Part shown: positions 1 through 9,400 of the stretch, piece by piece
How positions within the stretch are numbered: the first letter of the stretch is position 1
Layout: the number at the start of each line of letters is the position of its first letter
DNA from: CAWCDJ01 sp963836015
Lineage (GTDB): Bacteria; Acidobacteriota; Terriglobia; Bryobacterales; Bryobacteraceae
Direction of reading: 5' to 3'
Assembly (NCBI GenBank): GCA_963836015.1
Contig: CAWIIF010000004.1
Span: 558,001-622,000 of the forward strand
DNA length: 64,000 nucleotides
Translations under genes and position numbers: made by a program
Notes under the pieces: generated by a model
Database searches by the model: none
What the model was told of the DNA's origin: nothing
Seen by the model: only the letters and a program-made list of their open reading frames with translations

Positions 1-360
1 GGTGCGGAGGGCCATGGCCGCGCCGGCGGGTCCAGTGGTCTCCTGGCCCGCGAGGCCGTGCTCGATGGCAATGCGTTCGTCGCGCGCGCGCGCAGCGATC
101 CCACCGACACGCACGCTGTTGAGGACGAAGTCGGCGCCCTCGGCGGCCTCTTCGAGGCGGGAGGAGACGCGAATCTCGAATCCGGTTTTCGACTGCCGGA
201 GGATCTCTCGGCCGAGCCGGGCGATGGTCTCGGTGCGTTCGGCGTCGACGTCGTAGAGCGTGAGCCGGCCGATCTGGAGCAGTTGCTGCGCCTGGGACAA
301 CCCGTAGATGACGAGGGGCGTGCGCACGCCTCCGCCGCCAATGATAGTTACGTTCCGCAT
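1..360 (-). CDS. GH4 family 6-phospho-alpha/beta-glucosidase-like glycosidase (partial, C-terminus beyond window)
   Basis: Reading the minus strand gives a protein that begins MRNVTIIGGGGVRTP, a glycine-rich NAD-binding start, and continues to a segment VGGIAARARDERIAIEHG followed by GQETTGPAG. This is the GH4 signature: these enzymes use NAD+ and a divalent metal, with an oxidation-elimination mechanism, to split phosphorylated or plain glycosides in the cytoplasm. Only about 120 of some 430 residues are in the window. The start at 360 places the Rossmann motif right at the N-terminus; an in-frame ATG at 378 would add six residues. Neither has a clear Shine-Dalgarno. The gene overlaps the end of the upstream sugar kinase gene by 13 bp (or 31 bp from 378), so the two are probably translated together. 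Substrate cannot be set from this fragment. Confidence 0.85.
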   Translation of the reverse strand, partial: MRNVTIIGGGGVRTPLVIYGLSQAQQLLQIGRLTLYDVDAERTETIARLGREILRQSKTGFEIRVSSRLEEAAEGADFVLNSVRVGGIAARARDERIAIEHGLAGQETTGPAGAAMALRT

Positions 361-1283
361 GACTGTGTCTTTAGACATTGTTCCAGACGCCGGGCATCGG
401 GGACGCCGGCCACGCCGCCATAGGCTTCGGTGGAGAGCGCGCCGCAGATGTTGGCTACGTTCAGCGCGACTTCGGGCGGATCGCCCCGGAGCCACGAATG
501 GAGCAGGCCGGCATTGAAGCAGTCGCCGGCGCCCGTCGTGTCGATGGGGGTGACGGGGAGAGGGGCAGCGAACCGGATGTCGCCATCCCACAGGAGCGCG
601 GCGCCGCGCGCGCCCAGCTTGAGCGCGACGCGCCGGACGCCCACGTCCTGGAACCATCGGAGGTTCTCTTCGGGATCCTGCAGGCCGGTAATCGCGTGGG
701 CCTCGGTTTCGTTGGGAAAAAATCCGTCGAGCAGGGGCAGGATATCGCCCATGCGCGGATCCCGCAGCCAGGGTTCGTGCCAGCCGACGTCGAGGGACAC
801 GGTGCATCCGTTGCAGCGAATGGCGGCGAAGAGATCCGCCGCGGTGTCGAGATCGGGGGCGAAGGCCAGGTGCACGTGGCGGGCACGCGACAGGTGATTG
901 GCGGCGGCGGTTTCGGCGAGGGCGTTGGGGAAGCCGCGGTTCGCTCCGAGATACGTGAAGAAGCTGCGTTCCTGCGGCGTGCTGACCGCCACCGTGAAGG
1001 CGGTGGGCTCGGAGGAATCGCGGGCGATCTGCGCAGTATCGACACCGTTCTGATGCAGGCGATCGATCAGCCAATCGCCATCCGCACCGATCACGCCGAG
1101 GACGGCCGCGCGGGAGCCGAGTTTCGCCATGCCGCATGCAGTGTTGGCGGCGCCGCCCCCCACCTCGCGGTGATAAGTCTTGGCAAAGGCCTCCTGTCCG
1201 GGGCTGGGCCAGAACTCGAAACCGCTCAGGATGAGGTCGGCATACAGTTCGCCGGCCACCATGATGTCGAGGGCCTCAGGCAT
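348..1283 (-). CDS. PfkB/ribokinase family carbohydrate kinase
   Basis: A 311-residue PfkB-family kinase that phosphorylates a sugar, sugar acid or nucleoside with ATP in the cytosol. The N-terminal GGGAANTACG segment is ribokinase signature 1, and DTTGAGD at residues 248-254 is signature 2 with the anion hole and catalytic Asp254. I chose the ATG at 1283 because the family fold starts there (MPEALDIMVAGELYADLI) and because it overlaps the stop of the upstream permease gene by 8 bp, a typical coupling arrangement. The open frame extends further upstream but that part is antisense-like low-quality sequence inside the permease gene. It also overlaps the downstream GH4 gene. The set permease, kinase and GH4 suggests uptake, phosphorylation and cleavage of a small sugar compound; the exact substrate is unknown. 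Confidence 0.9.
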   Translation of the reverse strand: MPEALDIMVAGELYADLILSGFEFWPSPGQEAFAKTYHREVGGGAANTACGMAKLGSRAAVLGVIGADGDWLIDRLHQNGVDTAQIARDSSEPTAFTVAVSTPQERSFFTYLGANRGFPNALAETAAANHLSRARHVHLAFAPDLDTAADLFAAIRCNGCTVSLDVGWHEPWLRDPRMGDILPLLDGFFPNETEAHAITGLQDPEENLRWFQDVGVRRVALKLGARGAALLWDGDIRFAAPLPVTPIDTTGAGDCFNAGLLHSWLRGDPPEVALNVANICGALSTEAYGGVAGVPDARRLEQCLKTQSCGT

Positions 1284-2643
1284 CGGCACCTGCCGGGCGC
1301 GCGTTGAAGGGCCACTCGCCGGTTCCGCGCGCATGCCAGAGATAGGCGGCGACTCCGCACACCAGCAGTGCGATACCGGCCAGGATATAGGCCGGGCCGC
1401 TGGCGACCAGAATGTACAGCCAGCCAAGGAACGCAATGATGCAGGGCAGCGGATAAAGCGGCATGCGGAAGGGGCGAGCGATATCGGGCCGGTTGCGGCG
1501 AATGAGGGTGACGGCGAAGACCTGCGCCATGAATTGAATCAGGACCTGGATGACGATCAGGCCGTTGATGAGCACGTCGAGCTTCAGAAGGGACGCGGCG
1601 GCCGACGAGATCCCGATGAAGAGCACCGAGAAGTAGGGGAAATTCTTGGTGGCGTGCAATCGAGCGAACGGGCGGAAGAAGCGGCCATCCACTGCGGCGG
1701 CGTAGGGGACGCGCGAATAGCCGAGGAGGACGGCGAAGACGGAAGCGAAGGTGGTCCACAGAATGAGGACCGTGACGATGGCCGCCGCCTTCAGGCCGTA
1801 AATCCGCTGGATGAAGTCGGACACGATGGCGGTGGATTGAATGGCCTCACGCCAGGGCACGACACCGATGATGGTCACGTTCATGGTGAGATAGAGGGCT
1901 GCGACGGCGATGACGGAGAGCAGGATCGACTGGGGCACGACCTTCTCGGGCTTGCGTACTTCGCCGGCGAAGAAGCAGACGTTGTTGTACCCGCCGTAGT
2001 CGTACATAGCAATCAGGGTAGCGCCGCCGAGGCCGAAGAAGAACGCGGGCGAGGCGGAGAAGGCGCCGGGCGGAAAGTCGAGCACGCGCTTCGGGTCGAA
2101 GTTCAGCAGGCCGGCGGCAGTGATCCACCCGACGGTGCCGAGGACCACCACCCACATCACGACGGAGAGCCGTCCGACGGACCTAATGTCGCGGCACAGC
2201 AGGAGCGTGATTGCCACGCAGACGCCGACGGCCATCAGCTTCTCGTCGAGCGGGCTCATGTTTTTGAAGAGAAACCGCGCGTATTGGGCGAAACCGACAG
2301 CGCCCGAGCCGATGGAGAGCGGGGCTAGCGCGATGGTCTGCCAGATGAACAGGAAGCTCATGAGCCGGCCGAGGCGCTGCGGGCCGTAGGCTTCGGAAAG
2401 ATAGCGATAGGGGCCGCCGGTGCCGGGCATGGCGGCGCCCAACTCGGCCCAGACCATGCCGTCGCATAGCGCCACCACGGCGCCCAGAATCCAGCCGAGG
2501 ATCGCCTGCGGACCGTTCATTTTGGCGAGCAGAATCGGTATGGTGATGAACGGCCCTACGCCGATCATCTCCAGCATGTTGGCGGAAGTAGCCCCGAGAA
2601 GACCGATACCGCGGACGAGATGCGGGGAATCAGGCTGCGACAA
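1276..2643 (-). CDS. APC superfamily amino acid/polyamine-type permease
   Basis: A 455-residue integral membrane protein with about twelve hydrophobic segments. The N-terminus LVRGIGLLGATSANMLEMIG followed by GPFITIPIL is the APC-family TM1 region with its unwound GxG-type substrate site. APC carriers usually import amino acids, polyamines or related amines by H+ or Na+ symport, or by exchange. The start is a TTG at 2643, since the family homology begins just after it. It heads a minus-strand operon with a sugar kinase and a GH4 enzyme (8 bp overlap with the kinase), which is odd for an amino-acid carrier and may mean the substrate is an amino-sugar or glycosyl-amine compound. It starts only 17 bp from a divergent TPR gene. 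Confidence 0.88.
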   Translation of the reverse strand: MSQPDSPHLVRGIGLLGATSANMLEMIGVGPFITIPILLAKMNGPQAILGWILGAVVALCDGMVWAELGAAMPGTGGPYRYLSEAYGPQRLGRLMSFLFIWQTIALAPLSIGSGAVGFAQYARFLFKNMSPLDEKLMAVGVCVAITLLLCRDIRSVGRLSVVMWVVVLGTVGWITAAGLLNFDPKRVLDFPPGAFSASPAFFFGLGGATLIAMYDYGGYNNVCFFAGEVRKPEKVVPQSILLSVIAVAALYLTMNVTIIGVVPWREAIQSTAIVSDFIQRIYGLKAAAIVTVLILWTTFASVFAVLLGYSRVPYAAAVDGRFFRPFARLHATKNFPYFSVLFIGISSAAASLLKLDVLINGLIVIQVLIQFMAQVFAVTLIRRNRPDIARPFRMPLYPLPCIIAFLGWLYILVASGPAYILAGIALLVCGVAAYLWHARGTGEWPFNARPAGADA

Positions 2644-2660
2644 TTGTCCAAGGTATCATA

Positions 2661-3779
2661 TTGGGTACGAGACGCCGGGTTTTGATTTTAGTCTTGCTGG
2701 CTGCAATGGGAGCGGCCGCACAATCGCCGCTGGAACAGGCCGTTACCCTGGCGCGCGAGAGGCGTTATGCGGAGGCGCGCAAGGCTCTGGAAGGCGCGCA
2801 GGAGCCGACCGGCACTCCGCAGCGCATCGCGTTCCACCGGCTGAAAGCGGCGGTTGCCTCGGGGCTGGGAGAGGCCGCGGCAGCGGCGGACGAGATGCGA
2901 GCCGCGCTGGCGCTCGCGCCTGCCGATCCGGGGCTGCTCACGGCGACGGCCGCCGCGGAATTGCAGGCAGGGAGGTTGGACGATGCGCTGGCGCACGCCC
3001 GCGCCGGCGGCAATACGGCCGTGGCCCAGGTGTTGATCGGAGACATACAGGAAAAGCGTGGAGAGTACGTGGAAGCGGCGCGGGCGTATCAGGCGGCGGT
3101 CGCGCTGGCGCCGGACCAGGAGCGATACCGGATAGCGCTGGCTCTCGAGCTGGTCCAGCATCACACATTTGAGCCGGCGGTGGCGGTGCTGGCGCAGGCT
3201 GCGACGCTGTTTCCGAAGTCGGCGAGGATCCGCACGCTGCTGGGCGTGGCGCAGTACGCCGCGGGGCGGTACGACGAGGCAGAGGCGGCGCTCACGGACG
3301 CGATCGCGATCGATCCGTCACTGCAGCCTGTGTACGGATACCTGGCTCAGGTGGCGCTGGAATCCACGACGGCGCCGCCGGAGCGCACGCTCAAAGCGAT
3401 CTGCCGGCGGGAAGCGACGGTGTGCGCCGCGTTGAAATCGCGCACAGCGCGGGAGAAGGGCGATGCGGCGCTCGAGGCGCAGGCAATCGCGGAGTTGAAG
3501 CGCGCGCCCGCTGGAAGCGCAGTGGCACGCTGCGAACTCGGGCGGGTGTACCAATCTTCCGGACAACTGGCGGAGGCACGCACGGAGATGGAGGCGTGCG
3601 TGCGGCTCGACCCGTCGCCACAAAACCATTACCGCCTGGGCCTGGTCTACAGCCGGCTGGGCCTGGCCGGGCAGGCCCGGAAAGAGATGGCCCTGCGCCA
3701 GGAAGCGGAAGAGCGGAAATCCGAAGAGACCGCGCGCAAACAGAGCGCGGTCCAGGCGTTCCAGTTCCTGATCCAGTGA
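2661..3779 (+). CDS. Secreted tetratricopeptide-repeat protein
   Basis: A 372-residue protein with an N-terminal signal peptide (MGTRRRVLILVLLAAMGAAAQ) and then consecutive TPR-like helix pairs over most of its length, recognisable by repeats such as AAGRYDEAEAALTDAIAIDP and by the C-terminal SGQLAEARTEMEACVRLDP unit. It is probably periplasmic and acts as a protein-binding scaffold; no catalytic domain is visible. The start is TTG at 2661, directly before the positively charged signal-peptide N-region. Its stop ends at 3779 and the convergent PIG-L gene's stop begins at 3780, so no base separates the two genes. No specific partner can be named. Confidence 0.82.
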   Translation: MGTRRRVLILVLLAAMGAAAQSPLEQAVTLARERRYAEARKALEGAQEPTGTPQRIAFHRLKAAVASGLGEAAAAADEMRAALALAPADPGLLTATAAAELQAGRLDDALAHARAGGNTAVAQVLIGDIQEKRGEYVEAARAYQAAVALAPDQERYRIALALELVQHHTFEPAVAVLAQAATLFPKSARIRTLLGVAQYAAGRYDEAEAALTDAIAIDPSLQPVYGYLAQVALESTTAPPERTLKAICRREATVCAALKSRTAREKGDAALEAQAIAELKRAPAGSAVARCELGRVYQSSGQLAEARTEMEACVRLDPSPQNHYRLGLVYSRLGLAGQARKEMALRQEAEERKSEETARKQSAVQAFQFLIQ

Positions 3780-6458
3780 TCAGCGCTGCGGATTCTTCGG
3801 CAGGCTGATGATGTTGGCGAAGATGCGGTAAGCGCCGGGGACGCCTTCGGGCAGCTCGCGGTAGAAAGCCCACGCGTTGTAGACGTAGATGCCCTTGCCG
3901 TATTTGGCGTAGAGCAGGCCGCCCTTTTGCGGCTCCTGTCCCTGGTCGTGCGCTTCGAGCAGAGCCTCGTAGTGCGAATCCCAGGACTTCATCCACTTCG
4001 ATCCGCGCTCCTCGACCCAGCCGGCGAAATCCTTTTCGGTGATGCGATTGGGCCAGTTGAAGACCGGGTTGGAGGGCGCCAGAATTTCCACCTTGGAGGC
4101 CTCGTCGGTGACCTCCTCCGGGTTCGAAGTCATGGTGTACGGGTACGGGCCGAAGTTGTGGTCGAATTCCGGCGTGTTGTACTGCACGATGACGACGCCG
4201 CCGTTCTTCACGTAATCGAGGAGGCGCTGGTTGTAGGTGGCGAGCTCCGGCCGCGCGGCGTAGGTCCGAACTCCCAGCAGGATGGCATCGTAAGCAGAGA
4301 GATCGGCGCTCGCGATATCGGCAGCGGCGAGGAAGTTCACCTTGATGCCGAGGTGCTCGAGCGAATCCGGCACGTCGTCGCCGCTTCCCATGATGTAGCC
4401 GACCTTGAGGCCGGGCGCGACCTTGACGTCCACGCCGCTGGTCTTATAGCTGGACGGCGTGTACAGGAAGTAGGGACGCAGGCCGCTGTAGCCCGTCACC
4501 TGATAGCCTTCGCGATACGTTTTGCCGGCGTATTCCGCAACGGCGGTGATGGTATAAGGCTTCTCGGCGAGGCCGGACGGTGTCACGGTGAAGGAAACCG
4601 AGCGGTCTTCGCCATCCTCACCTGTGGAGAAGGGCACGGATGCGGGGTCCGCCTTCCAGCCGGCCGGGAGATCGAGCCGGACGGTACCGTTTGCGGCGCC
4701 TTTGACGTTGCTGTGGATGACCGTCTTGACAGGGAATGCCTTGGCGTCGAGTGGCACGATCCCGAATCGCGGGGAGATCGCGATTCCGATGGCCGGGGCA
4801 ACGGCCAGAGGCTCGAGCACGGCTCCGAGCCCGTTGACCCGCTTTACGGTCTGCACGACCTGGCCGATGCGAATGGGAGCGCCGTCGAAGCTCCAATCGG
4901 CCCACGCCACCAGGGGATAAGGCGCCAACGGGCGGTTCAAGTATTGAGGCTTCTCGATGTCGTAGTAAGACTGCTCGATATCGGGCCGCGTGAAATAGGG
5001 CCGCGTGAAGGCGGCGTTGTCCGGGACCTTGACGGTAAACTTGGTGTCATCTGCCGTTGCGGAGGCGGATGTCACGCTCCAGGCGGGACCGTTCGCCGAT
5101 TCCACGCTGACCTTCTGCAGGCTCGCCGGCGTGGAGCTCTGGTTGACGGTGTGGACCTTGACGCCGAAGGTCTGGCCAGGGATAGCGATGCGGAAGGTCT
5201 CGGGATCGCCGAGGAACTGGGCCATGCGCGGATTCGGCTCCTTGTCGGGCGCCACGGACGCCGCGATCGAAAGACCGAGCGACTGGGCGAGCGCGTTGTT
5301 GAACTGGGCCCGCTTGATGTTCAGCTCATGCAGAAGGTCGTACTTCGACTCTTCGGAGAGGGCGCTCTTCTCGACGGCGGAGATCAGCGCGACGGTCTCC
5401 TTCATGCCTTGCGACAGGGCGGGAGCGCACTTCTCCGGTGCTGCGCCGGAGAACCGGGCGGTCGCCTCTTCCACGGCCGCGTTGATCTTGCGGAGGCCGG
5501 CGGTGAGGAACGCGGCATCGCCGCCCTTCGCCAAAGAGGCGAGGCCCATCAGCGAGGTATCGATTCCGTCGAAGAAATCCTTCTCCTTTTCGGGAACCTC
5601 GACGCTGGACGCATACCGGTGATAGGCGCTGGCCACATCGCCGGCTTTGGGGATGTTGGGGCCGCCATTCTGCGATTTCTGATAGCCGAGGCCCTCGCGC
5701 GAGATCTGGACATACGACTCGCCGAGCAGAGGATCGTAAGTCCCCTCCGGGATTTCTATGTTGACGGTTTCGGGCTTGACGCCGGCGCGTGCGAAAAACG
5801 GAGTGCGGGCATAGTCCTTGACGGGTGACCAGGGGCGTAGCCCGGCGCGGATCTGGTCCGGGAACATATTGGGATCGCCGGCGGCTTTGAATACGGCCTG
5901 GGCCATGGCCCCGGCGGTCTGGTGATTGCCGTGGCCGTCGCTCGGGCCTCCCACGAAGACCGATGTGATCACCAGGGGCCGCACCATGCGGACCACGCGC
6001 ACCACGTCCGCAAGCACGCGATCGCGCGTCCAATGGTCGATCGATTCGGCCATGGTCTTCGAGAAGCCGTAATCGATGACGCGCGTCCAGTACTGATCGA
6101 CTCCGTAATAGCGGCCGGCGGCGAGGAGTTCCTCGGTGCGAACCAGCCCGAGCGCGTCGAAATAATCGTCCGACATGACGTTGGCGCCGCCCTCGCCGCG
6201 GTTCAACGTGAGCAGCGCGACGCGCGTCCCCTTGCCGCGCGATTCGTAGGTGAGCATGCCGCCATCCTCGTCATCGGGATGGGCGGTGATCATGATGAGG
6301 CTGGCGCGGGTATGGAGTTTCTTGAGGCTCTGCCAGAGGGCCGCCGAGCCGCGGTCGACCGGGATTTCGCGCGCGGCCACGGCCGGCTTGATGGAGGTGT
6401 CGTAAGGCGTCTGCGCGAACGCAGACGCCAGGAAGACGATCGAGATGAGGAGTCTCAT
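3780..6458 (-). CDS. Large secreted PIG-L (LmbE) family deacetylase with NEW3-like and GATase-like C-terminal domains
   Basis: An 892-residue exported protein. A short signal peptide (MRLLISIVFLASAFAQ) is followed by a PIG-L/LmbE fold with the zinc/catalytic motif AHPDDE at residues 59-64 and the second metal motif GHGNHQ at 175-180. PIG-L enzymes hydrolyse N-acetyl groups from GlcNAc-type sugars. Typical PIG-L proteins have about 230-300 residues, so this one carries some 600 extra: roughly 563-660 resembles an NPCBM-associated NEW3 beta-sandwich (LPAGWKADP...), and 680-890 looks like a ThuA/GATase-type alpha/beta domain (LGVRTYAARPELATY, NGGVVIVQY). It starts 4 bp after the stop of TBDR1, so the pair is co-translated: receptor plus periplasmic deacetylase for an acetylated amino-sugar glycan is a reasonable inference. 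Confidence 0.88.
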   Translation of the reverse strand: MRLLISIVFLASAFAQTPYDTSIKPAVAAREIPVDRGSAALWQSLKKLHTRASLIMITAHPDDEDGGMLTYESRGKGTRVALLTLNRGEGGANVMSDDYFDALGLVRTEELLAAGRYYGVDQYWTRVIDYGFSKTMAESIDHWTRDRVLADVVRVVRMVRPLVITSVFVGGPSDGHGNHQTAGAMAQAVFKAAGDPNMFPDQIRAGLRPWSPVKDYARTPFFARAGVKPETVNIEIPEGTYDPLLGESYVQISREGLGYQKSQNGGPNIPKAGDVASAYHRYASSVEVPEKEKDFFDGIDTSLMGLASLAKGGDAAFLTAGLRKINAAVEEATARFSGAAPEKCAPALSQGMKETVALISAVEKSALSEESKYDLLHELNIKRAQFNNALAQSLGLSIAASVAPDKEPNPRMAQFLGDPETFRIAIPGQTFGVKVHTVNQSSTPASLQKVSVESANGPAWSVTSASATADDTKFTVKVPDNAAFTRPYFTRPDIEQSYYDIEKPQYLNRPLAPYPLVAWADWSFDGAPIRIGQVVQTVKRVNGLGAVLEPLAVAPAIGIAISPRFGIVPLDAKAFPVKTVIHSNVKGAANGTVRLDLPAGWKADPASVPFSTGEDGEDRSVSFTVTPSGLAEKPYTITAVAEYAGKTYREGYQVTGYSGLRPYFLYTPSSYKTSGVDVKVAPGLKVGYIMGSGDDVPDSLEHLGIKVNFLAAADIASADLSAYDAILLGVRTYAARPELATYNQRLLDYVKNGGVVIVQYNTPEFDHNFGPYPYTMTSNPEEVTDEASKVEILAPSNPVFNWPNRITEKDFAGWVEERGSKWMKSWDSHYEALLEAHDQGQEPQKGGLLYAKYGKGIYVYNAWAFYRELPEGVPGAYRIFANIISLPKNPQR

Positions 6459-6462
6459 GGGG

Positions 6463-9400
6463 TCAGAAATATAGTTTGAGCGCGAACTGGATCTCGCGGG
6501 GGTCGGTCACAGTGCTGAAGGACTTCCCGAAAGAGCCGAGGGACGATGCCGCGACGCTCGCGCTCGGGTTGTTGAAGTTGGCGTGATTGAACGCATTGAA
6601 AAATTCCGTGCGGAACTCCACGCGCCAGCTCTCGGTGATCGGGAAACGCTTGAACAGACTGAGATCGACGTTCTGGATTCCCGGACCGTGAAATGCCCGC
6701 GGGGCGCAGTTGCCGAAGTAGCCGCTGGCGGGCGTGGTGAATGCCGCGGGATTCAGGAAGAAGCCTGTAGCGCCGCTGCCGACAAATTGAGACGGATCGC
6801 TGGTGGCGCCCGAATAAGGATCGCCGATACAACTGGCGCGGCTGGCATGGCTGCCGCCGGTGGCGCTGACATCGGGCGCGGAGACTGTAAACGGTGTGCC
6901 GGTTTCCAGGGTCACGATGGAATTGACCTGCCAACCGCCGATCAGCCGGCTGGCCAGATGGTCGCTGTTCAGAACCATACCGCCCTTGCCGATCGGGACA
7001 TCCCACACGGCATTGGCAACGAACCGGTGGGTTACGTCGAACGGCGAGTTGGCGCGCTCCAGGCTGTAGTTATAGGCGCTGGCGGGCGTGGAGCCGCCGG
7101 TCAGGTTGTCCACGTAATCGGAGAAGTTGTGACTCCAGGTGTAGCTGATGCCATAGGAGAGGCGCTTGGAGAAGCGCCGGCGCAGGGAGACCAGCAGGCC
7201 GTTGTAGTTGGTGTTGCCGTCGTTGGTGGCAAGCTCCAGGAAGGCGTGGTTGCCGGTGGTAGAGTTCAGGGTCGTATTGAGGTTGGCGTACGGGAAGATC
7301 GTGATGGGCTTTCCGGTGGCATCGAAGCCGGTGACATAACCCTGGTTGGCGTTACGCAGGCGGTTCATCTTACGGCCGAAGTTCCCGACATACGAGATAT
7401 CCAGCACGGTGCTCTGCGAGATCTCGATTTGCGGTCCGAAGCTCACCTGGCTGACATAGCCGCTGCGCTCGTTGGGATCCTGAGCGCGCGTCTGGAGCTT
7501 GGTCAGGTCGACCAGGGCAGGCGTGAACTGCGCCGCGGGGAAGCCGTTCTTCAATTGAAACGCCGGAGTGGTGCTGCCCAGCGTCTGGGCAAGCGATCCA
7601 TCGATCACCCACGGCGGATTGATGGCCAGCATGCTCTCGGAGCCGATGCGGATGACGTGCTGGTAGAAAATGCCATAGCCTCCGCGCAGAACCACGTGCT
7701 CCTTCGGCTGCCAGCTGAAGCCCAGACGGGGAGCGAAGTCGTTTTTGTCCGGATGCACCAGCCCGCGCGCGTACCAGTCGCCGTCCTGGGCAGTAACGAA
7801 GCCTCCGCCGTTGGCCGGCGTGAAGTTCGAGAGCGCGTTCTGATGATTCAGCATGGGCGAGAACAGCTCATACCGCAAACCGTAGGTGATGGTGAGCGTG
7901 GGCTTGATGCGCCAGGTGTCCTGGGCGAAGAAGTTGTTGGAATCCTGGTAGTTGTGCACCACCGTGGGGGTAGTGAAGGCCGCGGTGCTGATGTCGCCCA
8001 AAAGAAAGTCCGGAACCCCCAGGCCGCTGTTGCCGCTATAAATGCCGCTGGCGGTGATCTGGCCCTGGAGGGACTGGATATCGAGGAAATTGTCGCTGGT
8101 ATGGCGGTGCTCGTAGCCGAACTTCAGGCTGTGGTTGCCCTTCAGCCAACTCAGCGTGTCGAGCAATTGCCACACCTGCGAGACCTGGAATTGAGGACGC
8201 CAGGGCGAAGAGCCGAGGCGCTGCAAACCGCTGATGTTGATGGGAGGGATGCCGGCGTCGTTCGGTCCGGAGGGGATCCCGGTGAGCCCGTAGTCGGTCG
8301 CATTCGAGGTGCCGAGCGTGAGGCCGATGGGATCGCTGTGTGCGTAATCCCGGCTGAACCCGGCGCGCAGCTCGTTCAACATGGCGGGCTTCAGGAGGTC
8401 GGTCCAGGCGGCGGCCACGGACTTGCCGCGAATCCGGTACTGGGTCGCGAAGTTGCCGTTGCCGGCGAGCGGATTGCCGGTCCATGGCGGATCCTGGCGA
8501 TCCACCGTATAGTCGCTGAAGCGGCCGAACACGCGGCTGTTGTCGGTGATGTTGTGATCGACGCGGGTGTCCCAGGAGTAGGTGTCGTTGGGGACCGAGT
8601 ATTGGTACTGATAGTTGGGCGCGCCGGTCCAACTCCCGGGCTGCCCCAGGCGGGCGACCGCGGACGGAATATTCGGGTTGGGATACAAGGCGAGGAGTTT
8701 TAGACCCACCGGGTCGAGGCACCCGGTCGCGATGACGTTGCCGGTAATGCAGCCGTTCTGACTGGGAACCGTCGGGTTGGCCAGCGAGGCCTTCAGCTCG
8801 GTGAAGTTGCCCTGCTTCATCAGGGGCGTGGGCACGGCAGAATTCACTGTGGTCGCTTTCCGGCTCGTGAAGTTCTGAGCGTCGAAGAAGAAGAACGTCT
8901 TGTTCTTGATGATGGGGCCGCCGATGGTGCCGCCGAACTGGTTCTGGCTGAAGTGGCCGCGCGGTACGCCGCCGGCGTTGTTGAAGAAGCTGTTGGAATC
9001 GAACCGGCTGTTGCGGACGAACTCCCAGACATCGCCGTGGAAGGCGTTGGTCCCGCTCTTCATGGAGGCGTTGATCACGGCGCCGGCCGAGGTGCCGAAT
9101 TCGGCGGAGTAGGTGCGCGTCTGCACACGGAATTCCTGCAGGGCGTCGGGCGGCGGCTGCACGGTTTGCACCGAGCCTTCCTGCAAGTTGGTGGAACCGG
9201 AGTTGTTGTCCACGCCATCGAGAGAGAAGTAGTTCTGTGTTTCCAGATTGCCATTGGAACTGAACCGGTCGGGTGCCGTGTTGTTCGGATTGGTGAGATT
9301 CTTCTGGATGCCGGGCTCGAGCAGCGCCAGGTCGGCATAGCGGCGGCCGTTCAGCGGCAGGTCGCGGATCTGACGTTCTTGCACGACGCCGCCCACGTCG

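Noticed and set aside
3927..5828. Long plus-strand open frame inside the PIG-L gene
   Set aside because: High-GC antisense shadow: His/Asp/Val/Gly-rich with no motif, while the minus frame has clear PIG-L motifs.
6583..8703. Long plus-strand open frame inside TBDR1
   Set aside because: Antisense shadow of a clear receptor gene; no ribosome-binding site or known domain.
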